Positions 9,332-20,562 of a stretch of DNA of 64,000 nt are shown in pieces. The stretch's first letter is position 1. Each line of letters starts with the position of its first letter. The notes below the pieces were generated by a model. It saw only the letters and a list, made by a program, of their open reading frames with translations. It was not told where the DNA came from and did no database searches. The position numbers and the translations under genes are program-made. This DNA is from Erwinia_E haradaeae_C (lineage in GTDB: Bacteria; Pseudomonadota; Gammaproteobacteria; Enterobacterales; Enterobacteriaceae): positions 744,001 to 808,000 of the forward strand of contig NZ_LR217735.1 in NCBI RefSeq assembly GCF_900698995.1. Reading direction: 5' to 3'.

Positions 9332-11040
9332 ATTTCGTATTTAGATAGAATCTAATGACAATGTGCAGATATTTGTTTATCTCAATCATTTGTATCTATA
9401 AACCATCTTCTAAAAACTCTCGAATCCTACAGAATATTTTAAATTTTCCAAAGAAAAAATACAAGTTTGTATACTATAAATGCTTATATATAAAAACCAT
9501 CACTACGTACATCTTTTCTGTGCTTTCACAATTTTCAGAGCATGATTTTATCATGATGTTTTTGCTATCAAAATTTTATCTAAATATTGCTATTATAATA
9601 CGCTATTTAACTTAAAATCAGGTCTAAAAAATGAAAATCATAAATTTCAATAATTTATCTCTGTTATATACAAGATTATTAGTGCGTGTTAATTAACAAA
9701 TAACATGGGTTCTGTGTTTAATAAAAAATACACCTAATCTAATCTTATCTCTTCAAATATATTTAAAATATTCACATATGAAATTAATATAATATATTAT
9801 CACTAATTCACGCAATAGTGCATCTTCTTTTTTATATTATAAATAATCTATATAATCTATCTTTCAATTTTTTCTATATTATCATAAACATCTTTAATGC
9901 AAACTTTATGATTAAGAATCTTAATGCATGTAACTTGCTAAAAAAATCTTTGTGGTCAAGAAGTGATTACTAATCATATCAAAACCTGACACTGATCACA
10001 TCTAATAAAAATAGAAAAACATAAATTTTTATTTTTAGAATCTTATAATAAATTTCATCATGAATAAGTAAAATATAAATTTTTTATGTATAAATAAAAA
10101 ACTTTCTATCTAGCTCTATTTTATATAAATGTCTTAATTTATAATTAATGTATATTATGCATATTGTTTATAGAGTATAACCATCTCATAATTCTATTAT
10201 AATAAGACTTTTTAAATAATTTTACACTTTATTTATTTATGCTTAATATAAAATAAAGAAATATAAAAAAAATAGAAATCAATATCGACGGAATCATTAA
10301 AAAGGTTAATTATCATTTTAAATATAAATTAATTCATGCGTTGATCCTTAGAGAATGTTAAATTAATAAATCTAAAATAAATATTAAAACCATTTATTTT
10401 ATTAAAAAAGTTTTTGGAACAAAATAAAATTGATTATCTATTTAAATCGTAAAAACTCCTACTAGTATAATAAAATTGTTATAATCTATAAAATGTTTTG
10501 GAAGAATGTATTTCTGTCTAAAAATTGGTCAACATGATTCTAAATTAAAACTAAAGAAGCAAATCATAATAATTAAAAAAGCATCAAATTCAATGCTCAA
10601 AAGCACTTTATTTTTTCGCAGTAAAATTGTATTTAACCTCTTTTTGAATAAAATAGATGATCATTATTATAATCAGGATATATTTTATTTAACTAAATAT
10701 AATAACAAGAGCAATTAATAAAAGTAAAAACGCTATTTGTCAAAATCCCTTAGTTTTAGCTAATAATATAATTTACAGCATCCATGCATGATTCTCAGTA
10801 ATATTAAAATTAAGCACAAAAGCGATTAAAAAAAATTTGAACTACACAATTCTAACATCTAGAAAAATTTTATATATTCTAGCCTTTGCTTATTGACCGT
10901 TTGTAATATTATTTAAAATAACAAACACTATTAAAGTATACTTAATTAGATTGATTACATATTAAGGTATAATATTGAGATTTTTCTAATATCTAAAGAA
11001 TACCCTGTAAGCTTGAAATAATTTATTTCTTCCAGTTAAC
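9332..11040. other. Long AT-rich spacer between pmbA and yciA
   Basis: About 1.7 kb without a supported gene. Open frames at 9355-9615 and 10506-10718 (plus strand) code only for Ile/Lys/Asn/Tyr-rich strings without RBS or family motif and look like chance. No remnant of a known gene was recognised. Confidence 0.55.
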
Positions 11041-11457
11041 TTAAAGTACAAAATTCTGCTTATCTTTTAATAGAGATCGTGAATGACCATTATGATCCAC
11101 TGAAACATATATAAATACTGCTTCAGTCGCACAATAATTCTGTCCAATTGGTTCTGATGATACTTTTTTGATCCATAACTCTACTTGAACGGTGATAGAA
11201 CTTTTACCAGTTTTAATACAATTTGAATAACAAGTGACAACATCACCTACCATAACTGGCATTAAAAAAATCATGCCATCAACACGGACGGTAACTACAC
11301 GTCCTCTTGCGATTTCTTTGGCTAAAATTGCACCACCCATGTCCATTTGTGACATAAGCCACCCGCCAAAAATATCCCCATTAGCATTAGTATCTGCTGG
11401 CATAGCAAGAGTTTTTAAAACAATTTGACCTAATGGTTGTCGTAAATCTTTTTGCAT
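11041..11457 (-). CDS. yciA: Acyl-CoA thioester hydrolase YciA
   Basis: YciA is a hot-dog-fold acyl-CoA thioesterase that releases CoA from a broad range of acyl-CoAs and is thought to support membrane-lipid homeostasis. The product is 138 aa (E. coli 132). The diagnostic stretch TLAMPADTNANGDIFGGWL contains the catalytic Asp/Asn region, followed by SQMDMGGAILAKEIARGRVVTV and WIKKVSSEPIGQ. It sits downstream of yciC and yciB in the same orientation and order as E. coli; the 88-base gap to yciB suggests one transcription unit. The C-terminal end differs from E. coli and is slightly longer. Confidence 0.94.
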   Translation of the reverse strand: MQKDLRQPLGQIVLKTLAMPADTNANGDIFGGWLMSQMDMGGAILAKEIARGRVVTVRVDGMIFLMPVMVGDVVTCYSNCIKTGKSSITVQVELWIKKVSSEPIGQNYCATEAVFIYVSVDHNGHSRSLLKDKQNFVL

Positions 11458-11545
11458 AATATACTCTTAATTAATTTTTTAGTGCAATGACTAGCATACA
11501 TCTAAATTTAGAAAAAATTTTAAATTAAATATATTTAGCATATTA

Positions 11546-12082
11546 TTAATGGTTTTCTCTAGAAATAAAACGGAATACATAAATTCCATTTATTAGTGTA
11601 AATAGCAATGTTAAGCCGCCCAACCCAAAGACTTTAAAATTTACCCAAGTATCTTGGGAGAAATAAAATATCCCATAGATATTAACTATACCGCAGAACA
11701 AAAAGAAAAAACCCCATGCAAGATCTAAACGACGCCAAATCATTTCTGGTAAGTAAATTTGTGTATTTAGCATTTTCTGCATCAGAGGTTTTGACGTAAA
11801 AAAGTGACTAAATAGTAATGCAATAGAAAAAACACCGTCAATAATAGTAACCTTCCATTTTATAAAATCAGGATTATGAAAAATAATAGTAAGGCCACCT
11901 AGCATAGCAACTAAAAAAAAAGTTAGTAATGATATTTTATCTAATGTCCGATATAAAAACCATTTTAATAATAACACAACCGCTGAAATAGCAATTAATG
12001 CACTGGATGCAATAAAAATATTATATATTTTATAAATTATAAAAAAAACAAAAAGTGGTAAAAAATCAAGAAATTGCTTCAT
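11546..12082 (-). CDS. yciB: Inner membrane protein YciB (IspZ), septation-related
   Basis: A 178-aa polytopic membrane protein (E. coli 179) from ATG 12082. The start aligns with the family start MKQFLDFLPLFVFF; the upstream ATG at 12112 adds ten unconserved residues and is rejected. Five or six hydrophobic segments are visible. Conserved patches are FHNPDFIKWKVT, LAWGFFFLFCG and DTWVNFKVFGL. In enterics YciB affects envelope integrity and cell elongation or division and interacts with cell-wall enzymes, but its biochemical role is not settled. It lies between yciC and yciA. Confidence 0.94.
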   Translation of the reverse strand: MKQFLDFLPLFVFFIIYKIYNIFIASSALIAISAVVLLLKWFLYRTLDKISLLTFFLVAMLGGLTIIFHNPDFIKWKVTIIDGVFSIALLFSHFFTSKPLMQKMLNTQIYLPEMIWRRLDLAWGFFFLFCGIVNIYGIFYFSQDTWVNFKVFGLGGLTLLFTLINGIYVFRFISRENH

Positions 12083-12134
12083 GATAGTCATCCAGACAAT
12101 AGTCAAAATCAATAATTATTACTACAGATTTATT

Positions 12135-12878
12135 TTATGACTTTAATAGCATGTACAAACGAGACAAATAAATAATAAGTATAGAAGAAAAAAAATTACT
12201 CAATATATCTAAAAAAACTATAGCTACATCTGGAGGAAGCATAACAAGTTTTGAAGCTATTAAAAGAACCAAGAGTTTTCCGAGAATCCAAAAACTAACA
12301 ACCGGCGCTATCAACTTAATGTTGATCCAACCAAGTTGACCGCTGGTATATATCGCATTTACAAGCCCAACCTTTTCCGTAGTTATAACCATTGGCGATA
12401 AAGCTAAAGTAATAGCTAGAAGAACTCCTGGCACAACTAAAGACATAAATCCAATTTGTATACTAAGCATCATCACAAAAGTAAGAGATAATAAACGTAA
12501 TAGGTTAGAACATGACGCACCAACTGCATGTAATGCAGTAACTGGTCTACCAGAGGAAGCAATAGAAATTAAGCTTAGCATTCCACCTAGCAATAATGCA
12601 TGACCCACTAAAGAAGAAAGCGTCCCAGCTACTGATAGCCTTAACAGCACCTTCTGTTGCTCTGGCGGCATATTCTGTACCATCTCTATCAAACTTCTTG
12701 TAGCACCTGATAAAACATCTTCACCAAGAAGTTGAACCTCCTCAAAAGATGGCATGAAAATTTTACTAATCACCGCCATCACGCATGATGTAAAAAATAC
12801 TATTAATACAATATTAGTTAACTGATGGCGTAAAAAATTTCCCGTGTCACGGTATAGAGTACTTGCCGTGATTAACAT
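12135..12878 (-). CDS. yciC: Inner membrane protein YciC (UPF0259)
   Basis: A 247-aa multi-pass membrane protein of unknown biochemical function, exactly the E. coli length when started at ATG 12878. That ATG is preceded by AAGGAG at good spacing, and the protein then starts MLITASTLYRDTGNF like the family. The upstream ATG at 12926 is rejected. Conserved features are VQNMPPEQQ, a central run of Leu/Val-rich membrane helices with VVPGVLLAITLALSPMV, and a YLSRLYMLLKS end. It heads the yciC-yciB-yciA cluster. In E. coli loss of yciC affects the envelope stress response; the exact job is not known. Confidence 0.92.
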   Translation of the reverse strand: MLITASTLYRDTGNFLRHQLTNIVLIVFFTSCVMAVISKIFMPSFEEVQLLGEDVLSGATRSLIEMVQNMPPEQQKVLLRLSVAGTLSSLVGHALLLGGMLSLISIASSGRPVTALHAVGASCSNLLRLLSLTFVMMLSIQIGFMSLVVPGVLLAITLALSPMVITTEKVGLVNAIYTSGQLGWINIKLIAPVVSFWILGKLLVLLIASKLVMLPPDVAIVFLDILSNFFSSILIIYLSRLYMLLKS

Positions 12879-14009
12879 GTATACTCCTTGCAAAAATTCT
12901 TTAAAAATCTGAGACTCATTATGCATTGCATAATAAACTCTCCCTACTTACAATTCTATAATATATATTTATTTCTAGTATAAACAATTTTTCTTTTATA
13001 TTAAGAAGAAATTTTTGGAGCACTAAAAATATCTAAATAAATCATATTTTTGACTAACATTAAGGCAGCATCAAGAAGCTACTAATTTAACCATACTAAT
13101 TACATATATAACCTATAAGATAAATCAACTGATCAAATATCAAACAAATTATTATATTTACAATCCTTGAACATTTTTTAGAACCTGTTAACCCTTGTAG
13201 CTTTCTTTTGTATTTTTGACCACTGATGCATGAGCTTCTATAATTAGATATGCATGATCTAACACTCTTCTATTTTATTTCATGCTTTATTTTTTTAATA
13301 AAAGTATATTTTAGAGTGCGCAATCCTATCCTTAATTTAATTAATGACTAATCAACTGCTGCTTTTAAAGAAAAATATTGTTAAAATACGAGTAAATTAT
13401 TTATTTTCTGGAAAATATCACTTTTATCTAAAAAAATAAATAGTTCTTTTGTATTTCTAAATAGACTATCGATTAAAAAGACTACGTCTTAATAATTTCT
13501 ATAGATTAAACATGTTTAAATTATAAATATTTATCGAATACAGTAATATGAAGCTTTATATTACGTTATTTTAAAATAAATAAAAAATATGTACTATACA
13601 CGATCCTAAAATATAACTGATTTAATCTTTTATCAAAAATTTATTTAAAGTAATATCATTTATTAATCCAGTGGTTTTTTATAAGGATTGATTCTTTTTT
13701 ATCTAATTTTCTTTTGTGTACAGCACTAAATTCAGTAGACCTTATAATAAAAAATTACACTAAATTAAATTTTATTGACAAATATTATTATAAAATATCA
13801 TAAAATGTAATAATTATCATTATGATGATCAACTAGATTTTATGTGCACCCTCATTGCATCTGTAATAAATTCTAATACTTTTAATGTCTTAGTATTCTT
13901 TTGCAAAAATATACTGATATAATAACTGATATGTTAATATAACTAAACAACAATCAAAATAATTTGTGACTTTTTAATATTGTGTTGGCGGAATAGCTAG
14001 GAATGCATC
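12879..14009. other. AT-rich spacer between yciC and der
   Basis: No gene or recognisable remnant was seen on either strand. It must hold divergent promoters for yciC and der. An AGGA about 9 bases before the ATG at 14010 is a plausible der RBS. Confidence 0.55.
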
Positions 14010-15530
14010 ATGGTGAGTAATAATATGGTCAACATAGTACCTGTAGTCGCATTAATTGGGAGACCTAATGTAGGAAAGTCTACCCTTTTTAACCGCTTAA
14101 CACAGAAAAGAGATGCTCTGGTAGCAAATTTTCCTGGGGTTACTCGAGATCGTCAATATGGTTATTGTTATATATCAGGATGCATATTTATTTGTATTGA
14201 TACAAGTGGTATTGATACTAATAATATTAATGATGGAAATAAAGATATATCAAGTCAGATGCTTCAACAATCAAAAACAGCAGTTACAGAAGCACATATA
14301 ATACTTTTTTTAGTCGATGCCCGCGCTGGGTTGATGCCAGAAGATATAATCGTTGCTCAGCATTTACGTTTAAGTCAAAAATCAACTTTTGTTGTTGCTA
14401 ACAAGACAGCTGGTCTTGATGTACCCTCAGCGATAGCAGAATTCTGGTCACTTGGACTGGGAAAGGTATATCCTATTGACGCCTCTCATGGAGAAGGCGT
14501 TGCAAATCTTATCAAGCTAGCTCTTTTGCCTTATATCAATATAACGGAACAAACATCAAAAGACGAACCATATAATAGAACGATAAAAAAAAACTTAGTT
14601 AAAGCAGCTAATGTAAAAAAATTTAAAAATAATAATTATAAATATCCTTCAGGCACACAATCAATAAATACTGATTCCAATTCCATCAATCCACCTATTA
14701 AAATAGCAATCGTCGGTAGACCTAATGTAGGTAAATCAACATTAACTAATGCTCTTTTAGGTGAAAAACGAATGATTATTGGGAACCTTCCTGGCACTAC
14801 CCGTGATAGTGTATATATTCCAATGGTGCACAAAAATCAGCAGTATATCTTAATTGATACGGCTGGAGTGCGGCAACGCGGAAAATTAACAGAAGCTATA
14901 GAAAAATTTTCTGTCATTAAAACGCTACAAGCAATTGAAAACGCTAACGTAGTACTTCTTGTACTTGATGCAAAAGAAGGTGTTTTAGATCAAGATCTGT
15001 CAATTCTAAGGTTTATTCTTAATAGCGGACGATCTTTAATTATTATAGTTAATAAATGGGATTTTCTATCAAACTCTTTTCGTAATGAAATAAAAAATAT
15101 AATAGATGCTCGCATGAGCTTTGTTAACTATGTAAAAATTCACTTTATTTCCGCAATAACTGGCACTGGCCTATTACCTCTATTTAACTCTATTACCGAA
15201 GCTTATGCTTGTGCAACACGACAAATTCATACCTCTACGCTTACTCGCATTATGCAGCAAGCAACTAAAGATCACCAACCACCACTAGTGACTACTCGGC
15301 GAGCTAAGTTAAAATACGCTCATATTGGTGGGCACAATCCTCCTGTTGTCGTTATACACGGAAATCAAGTTACAAAGCTACCAGCTTCTTATGAACGGTA
15401 CTTGGTAAACTATTTTAGACGTTTCTTAAATATAACAGGTACACCTATTCGTTTGCAATTTAAAGAAGCAAAAAATCCATACGCAGAAAAATCAAAAAAT
15501 TTATTTTATCGTAAATATCAAAAAAAATAA
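14010..15530 (+). CDS. der: Ribosome biogenesis GTPase Der (EngA)
   Basis: Der has two tandem GTPase domains and a KH-like C-terminal domain and is needed for 50S subunit assembly. The product is 506 aa (E. coli 490). G1 (GRPNVGKST) is present in both domains, at about 17-25 and 236-244. G3 is DTSG and DTAG. G4 is NKWD in domain 2, but domain 1 has NKTA at residues 131-134, where the family has NKTD. The acidic linker of E. coli is replaced by a Lys/Asn-rich linker (about 180-225). The KH-like domain (LKYAHIGGHNPPVVVIHGNQ) is intact, but the basic tail is shorter. It stands alone here, although E. coli der follows hisS-yfgM-bamB. Translation could begin at 14010 or 14025. Confidence 0.95.
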   Translation: MVSNNMVNIVPVVALIGRPNVGKSTLFNRLTQKRDALVANFPGVTRDRQYGYCYISGCIFICIDTSGIDTNNINDGNKDISSQMLQQSKTAVTEAHIILFLVDARAGLMPEDIIVAQHLRLSQKSTFVVANKTAGLDVPSAIAEFWSLGLGKVYPIDASHGEGVANLIKLALLPYINITEQTSKDEPYNRTIKKNLVKAANVKKFKNNNYKYPSGTQSINTDSNSINPPIKIAIVGRPNVGKSTLTNALLGEKRMIIGNLPGTTRDSVYIPMVHKNQQYILIDTAGVRQRGKLTEAIEKFSVIKTLQAIENANVVLLVLDAKEGVLDQDLSILRFILNSGRSLIIIVNKWDFLSNSFRNEIKNIIDARMSFVNYVKIHFISAITGTGLLPLFNSITEAYACATRQIHTSTLTRIMQQATKDHQPPLVTTRRAKLKYAHIGGHNPPVVVIHGNQVTKLPASYERYLVNYFRRFLNITGTPIRLQFKEAKNPYAEKSKNLFYRKYQKK

Positions 15531-16950
15531 AAATATAACCTCTACAAAAATCATAGAATGTTTAATGCTATAAACATGTACATCATTAAATGATATAGCC
15601 TACTTGCCTTTCTTTGGAAATTGTTTTATGAAATTTACAACGCATAATGCGTATAATATGTATAAATAAAAATATTTATACTATCTATTTGTATTAGATC
15701 AATATGATCAATATTCCATTTTAGGCTAGCTAAATTAATGTTTGGGATAACAATATGTTTATCTAATCTCTTGTGTTGATATAAAACAGAATAATACTAA
15801 AATTACCACCATGCACCCAGATAATATTTAACATATGATGATCTTGTAATCGCCGCATGCTAAAAATTAGATATATTATTGGATGATTTAATGCATCAAA
15901 AATGTCGCGCTCTTCTAGAATAGAACCCTATAAGATTTAAATATATAGTTATAGAATATAATATTCTTTTTCTTGTTTTTATTTTTTTATTTTATAAAAA
16001 ATATTGTCTTAAAATTATCAACACATAACTGCGTACACATAACGTTTTGCAATATCTTTAATTTGATTAAATTTGATTAATCTGATCTATATCGCAATAC
16101 AATGTGAAAAAGAGATGTTATAGAAAATACCCTTAAAATATTTCAATTTCTTCAATATGATAAAAATAATTATTCGAAAATAATTTTTATTATTTAGTCA
16201 TCGATTCTTTATTACATAAATAAACTAGCAAAATTTTTACAAAATAAAAATAAAAATCCAAACATAATCTATTTTAGTGAAAATTATTATATCATAAGAT
16301 TAATAATTAGAAGATTATACAGCATTACATGCATCCGGCATGAAATACTAGATCTTATTTTTTGTGTTAATAATATATGCATATCAATGATTAAAAGAAT
16401 GTATTAAAAATTACATACCCTCTACTAGATTCTGTTATCCAATCACTTGATTTCTTAAAAAAATACTACAATGATTAATACTACACTTCTCATTTTTCTG
16501 GAGTATTTTAAAAAAAACCTTTGTTTTATACAAAATCTAAGAGACAATATTATTTTTAAGGTTCATGTGTAATTGTATTACAAACATAAAATAACCAAGT
16601 GTGTTGAGATTGTATATACACATTAGACTTATTATTTATTATATATTATATAGTTAATATTTTTGATATCTCTACTTAGAAAATATATAAAAAATACAAT
16701 ATCATCAGATTTAATCATTGATACCACTTATAAATTTTCTTAAAAATTATATGAATAACTCATGAATATTATTCATTCTTAATTTTTAGAGAAAATCAAT
16801 ATTATCTCATGCCCTATTATTTTAATAACATAGTGTATTACAAATAAAAACTTTGTAACAGCACTCATTTAAACCAATTATAACATATAAATATTACACA
16901 TAAGTAATATAAAGAATATAAGGCAACATGAATTAATAAGGATCTAAATA
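15531..16950. other. Long AT-rich spacer between der and ygfZ
   Basis: No supported gene. The minus strand at about 15770-15930 still reads for some 40 codons as a protein-like mixed-composition stretch, which may be a relic, but I could not match it to a family. The rest is A/T-dominated. Confidence 0.5.
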
Positions 16951-17928
16951 ATGCCAAGCATTACTTTTTTGCCTCAACCACTATTAGCTTCAGAAAAACT
17001 TCCGCTTACTGTGATATCTTTAGAACAATGGGTCGTAATAAATGTTATTGGTGATGAACGTATCAGATATTTGCAAAGTCAGTTAACACTAGATGTTAAT
17101 TGCCTACGTCTAAACCAGCATCGCTATGCTGCTCATTGTAATCCTTATGGAAAAACATGGAGTAATTTATGCTTATTCCATCGAGGCAATAAAATAACGT
17201 ACATAGTGCGCCGTAGCTTATATAAGCAACAATTAAATGAATTAAAAAAATATGCAATGTTCTCTAAAATTATGCTAGTTGTAGATGATCAAGCTATACT
17301 TTTGGGTATAGCTGGCATCCAAGCCAAAAACGCATTAGATGATTTTTTTTATACCCTTCCAAACATTTTATCACCAGTAATTCAGCAAGAACATAGTACG
17401 CTACTATGGTTTGAAAGACCAAAAGAACGATTTATCCTAGTAACAACAATAGAAAAAGCAGATATATTCATGAAATATATTAAAGACAAAGCACACTTCA
17501 ATAATAGTCTACAATGGCTAGCTCTAGATATTGAGGCGGGCATACCCATTATTGAAAACCATACAACTGGAAAATTTATTCCTCAAGCTCTTAATTTACA
17601 AGCATTAAACGCCATCAGCTTTAAAAAAGGATGCTATATAGGACAGGAGGTAGTAGCGCGTGCTACATTTCGTAATTCTAATCAACGTGCATTATATTGG
17701 CTATCCGGAGTCTCTAGTAAAATTTTGACCCCTAATGATACATTAGAAATAAAAATCGGTAATTACTGGAGACGCTCTGGAATCATTCTTGCTGTCTGCC
17801 AACTCGAAAACAACATAATTTGGATACAAGCTATTTTAAATAAAAACCTAAAAAATACTACTTTATTACGTGCTTATAACGATGAAAAAAGTCAATTTAA
17901 AATTAATCAGATATCATATAAAATTTAA
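16951..17928 (+). CDS. ygfZ: tRNA-modifying/Fe-S protein repair factor YgfZ
   Basis: YgfZ is a folate-binding protein related to the glycine-cleavage T-protein that helps assemble or repair Fe-S clusters, including those of the radical-SAM enzyme MiaB. The product is 325 aa (E. coli 326). The family signature K-G-C-Y-x-G-Q-E is present as FKKGCYIGQEVVARA, with the redox-active Cys. The N-terminal LPQPLLASEKLPLTVISLEQW and the middle LQSQLTLDV motifs align. It has an AAGGATC-type RBS. It could support Fe-S enzymes encoded here, such as IspG and RlmN. The usual divergent partner sdhE was not found nearby. Confidence 0.93.
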   Translation: MPSITFLPQPLLASEKLPLTVISLEQWVVINVIGDERIRYLQSQLTLDVNCLRLNQHRYAAHCNPYGKTWSNLCLFHRGNKITYIVRRSLYKQQLNELKKYAMFSKIMLVVDDQAILLGIAGIQAKNALDDFFYTLPNILSPVIQQEHSTLLWFERPKERFILVTTIEKADIFMKYIKDKAHFNNSLQWLALDIEAGIPIIENHTTGKFIPQALNLQALNAISFKKGCYIGQEVVARATFRNSNQRALYWLSGVSSKILTPNDTLEIKIGNYWRRSGIILAVCQLENNIIWIQAILNKNLKNTTLLRAYNDEKSQFKINQISYKI

Positions 17929-18869
17929 AAGGTATACATTTTAAATGTTTAAGTATCATTACTGAATCTGAATTTTATCTTGTAATATAATTCTATTAAT
18001 AACATGTAATTTGATCTGCGTCTTATAAAGTATATCGCACAAGAATATATCCAAGTATTAATAAATATTATTAATAGTTATATATATTAAAAACACTAAA
18101 ACTCTTGTTGCATAAAAATTCTATTATTCTATTTAAATAAAGATCCTTAGCTAAAATACCACCTAGTATACAATCAGTCATACATTAGCTAATCTCACAA
18201 GCTAATATAGAATTTATTCGTCTAAAATCTGGCAATTCATAGAAAACAAAGATCATATACAACAATTTTTAATTACACTCACAAGACTCTATATATCCAA
18301 AATATATCTACCATCTTATTAAAGATTACATATCTATAATGTGATTTAAAATATTTTCATATTCTAAAGCGTTACACGTTTCATGAGAGGCGGTTATAAA
18401 CTAATTAATCATTGATATGTATCTTCTCTATATAATATAATTAACATATAATTTTAGATAAAAAGAGGAATCTGACGACGCTATATATAGATACAATGCA
18501 TATTTAAATATGTTTTTAAATTAATTAAGAAATTTTATTTAAATTCATAACTTCTTGTAAAACATTGACAACATCAAATTTAATATATAAATATCAAGAG
18601 AAATTTTTTTATTAAAAACTATATATACCTATTAATCGAAACCAAACTTAAAGTAAAACGAAAATTTTTACCTTAATTCTATATACTATGCTAATATTAT
18701 AATTATAATTATGTTAATTTTATACTTATTAAGATAATAGATAATAGATAATAGATATTAATCAGAATATTATTAGCAATATCCATTGATGTAATAAAAA
18801 TCAAGCTATAGCAATTATCTGTTAGTGATAACTAAAAAGATAAAATTCCTTTAGTTAATGAAAAATTTC
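17929..18869. other. AT-rich spacer after ygfZ
   Basis: No gene was recognised. It contains a short tandem of the 7-mer AGATAAT (about 3.5 copies, 18732-18756), typical of replication slippage in such DNA. Confidence 0.5.
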
Positions 18870-19841
18870 AGGTGTTGCCCTGAGGAATTTACTGTTGTAA
18901 TCAATATAGCGCTCACGGAGCAGGATATTCTTCTACTATTTTTGTTTGATCTGTCGAATTAAAAAAATCAGACAAAGATGCGCTAGACATCCAGATAATG
19001 CTCCTGTGCTTTTTGTACCTCTGACAATATTAGAAATATTAAATACATTTTAAAAAAATCACAGTTTTCTATCTACTTCTTCAATGCTTTACTGGATGGA
19101 ATAAAAAAAATACATTATTCATTCTAGAATAAAGTTTTGGAGGTAATAAAACACTACAATTATCACCTTCTATGACCAATGTTTCTAAAACCAATCCCCC
19201 TTCCGTGTACGAGAGTTGTGATTTCAATTAAAACAAATGATCAAACGGAGAACGACGATGATGAAGTGCCCCTATAGAGAATACCGTGTCAAATGCTTTA
19301 ATAGAAGGTAGTTTTTCATACCTAGAGGTATTACTTGCAAGTTTCTTCTCATTACCTAATAATTTTCGCGTTGCTTCGAACTGATACACAAAAGAGGCAC
19401 TAGATCAAGGCACACAACTAGATACGCGCCACATATAATAACCACTCCCATAACCTGCATCTAGCACAAAACGACCAAACAGAGGAAAAATGTGAAGAGA
19501 GAGTCTATCCTACTTAAAATCTAATCACCATTCACTTTGAATATGCACCTTAATATAGTATAAAAAAGACCTGTACGCTATAATATAAAATTTCATAATA
19601 ACTTATTAATTCCTTTACGCTGGTGCTCTGTTATTTGATCCTTGTCCACTACAACATCATGCGATAAATTTAAAACTTCTAGCATTAAACTGAATAAAAC
19701 TTGTATCGAGCGCTCCCAGCACTTTAAATGATGATACCGTAATTCACGCTGACAGAAAGAGATAAATACAGGTAAGGTGCTTAACTAATGTTTCCAAGAA
19801 GCTTTAGAGGTGATACGATAAAAAGCGTAAAAATTTATCAT
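18870..19841 (-). pseudogene. cmoB: cmoB (tRNA U34 carboxymethyltransferase), decayed
   Basis: CmoB transfers a carboxymethyl group from carboxy-SAM to 5-hydroxyuridine at the wobble position of several tRNAs. The minus strand shows an almost full-length relic starting MINFYAFYRITSKASW at 19841. Recognisable segments are LDAGYGSGYYMWRV (SAM site), YQFEATRKLLGNEKK, IKAFDTVFSIGALHHRRSP, GLVLETLVIEGDN and SASLSDFF with EEYPAP near the C-terminus. These lie in different frames with several stops, so the gene is dead. It is adjacent to the cmoA relic, in the enteric operon order. Confidence 0.93.
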
Positions 19842-19844
19842 CAG

Positions 19845-20562
19845 GTAGACCTGATTTTCATACACATATAGAAACAAATTTAAAGCACTCAAACCAGAGC
19901 GTATTATGTTGAAAACCAGAATTCTTTGATCCCTGATTATAAGCTGAGAGGTTCTTATTTAGAATAACCTTATCCAATACGCAACTTTTTTGATAAATTT
20001 CTAAACCACTTTAACTATTCATATGCTTTAAATCATAGTGCATATCTAGCAAAATATGCTCAACCTTTATATCAGAAACACTAAACTTTTCGGATCAAAC
20101 TCATATACCATATGGATTCAGCTCACTCCATATGGAATTTAGTAAATTTTAACGTAGTTCTTTTTTATCAAACTATAAAATAAAATTTTACATGATTAAT
20201 AAAGCGTTATAAATTTCAATATTCTATAGATCATCCTCAATTATTTCAATTTTTGTTTCAGCGCTACAGAAAATATGTATATAAATAGGACAAAACTTAA
20301 TCATTGCTTCCGAATTATCTACAGAAATAATTTTACAACCTCTGCCATGAATATTTTTCTCAATTTCAATAATAACTGTACCTGAGTTCTACTCTTTAAC
20401 TAATACTTAGCTAGGCGTCTGATTATTAATAGGAGATCGAGATAACTTGACACAGAACGTTTAATAATACTAGAAAATACCTCAGAAACGTGATCATTCA
20501 TGTCTATTGATCTAAATCTGCGATGGTTTTGATAATAAATTATCGAGTTTATGCTGGTTAAT
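19845..20562 (-). pseudogene. cmoA: cmoA (carboxy-SAM synthase), decayed
   Basis: CmoA makes carboxy-S-adenosylmethionine from prephenate and SAM, the donor used by CmoB. Relic segments in order on the minus strand are HKLDNLLSKPSQI (near the N-terminus), NDHVSEVFSSIIKRSV, HYDLKHMNS followed by a stop and SGLEIYQKS, and SGFQHNTLWFECFKFVS at the C-terminus. They match CmoA, but in broken frames with stops. Both genes of the cmo5U pathway are therefore inactivated together. Boundaries are approximate. Confidence 0.88.

Noticed and set aside
9355..9615. 86-codon open frame on the plus strand after pmbA
   Set aside because: Tyr/Ile/Lys-rich chance composition, no RBS, no family motif, and it lies in a spacer where long A/T frames are common.
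10506..10718. 70-codon open frame on the plus strand
   Set aside because: Almost only Lys, Ile, Asn, Phe and Ser, as expected from random A/T-rich DNA; no RBS.
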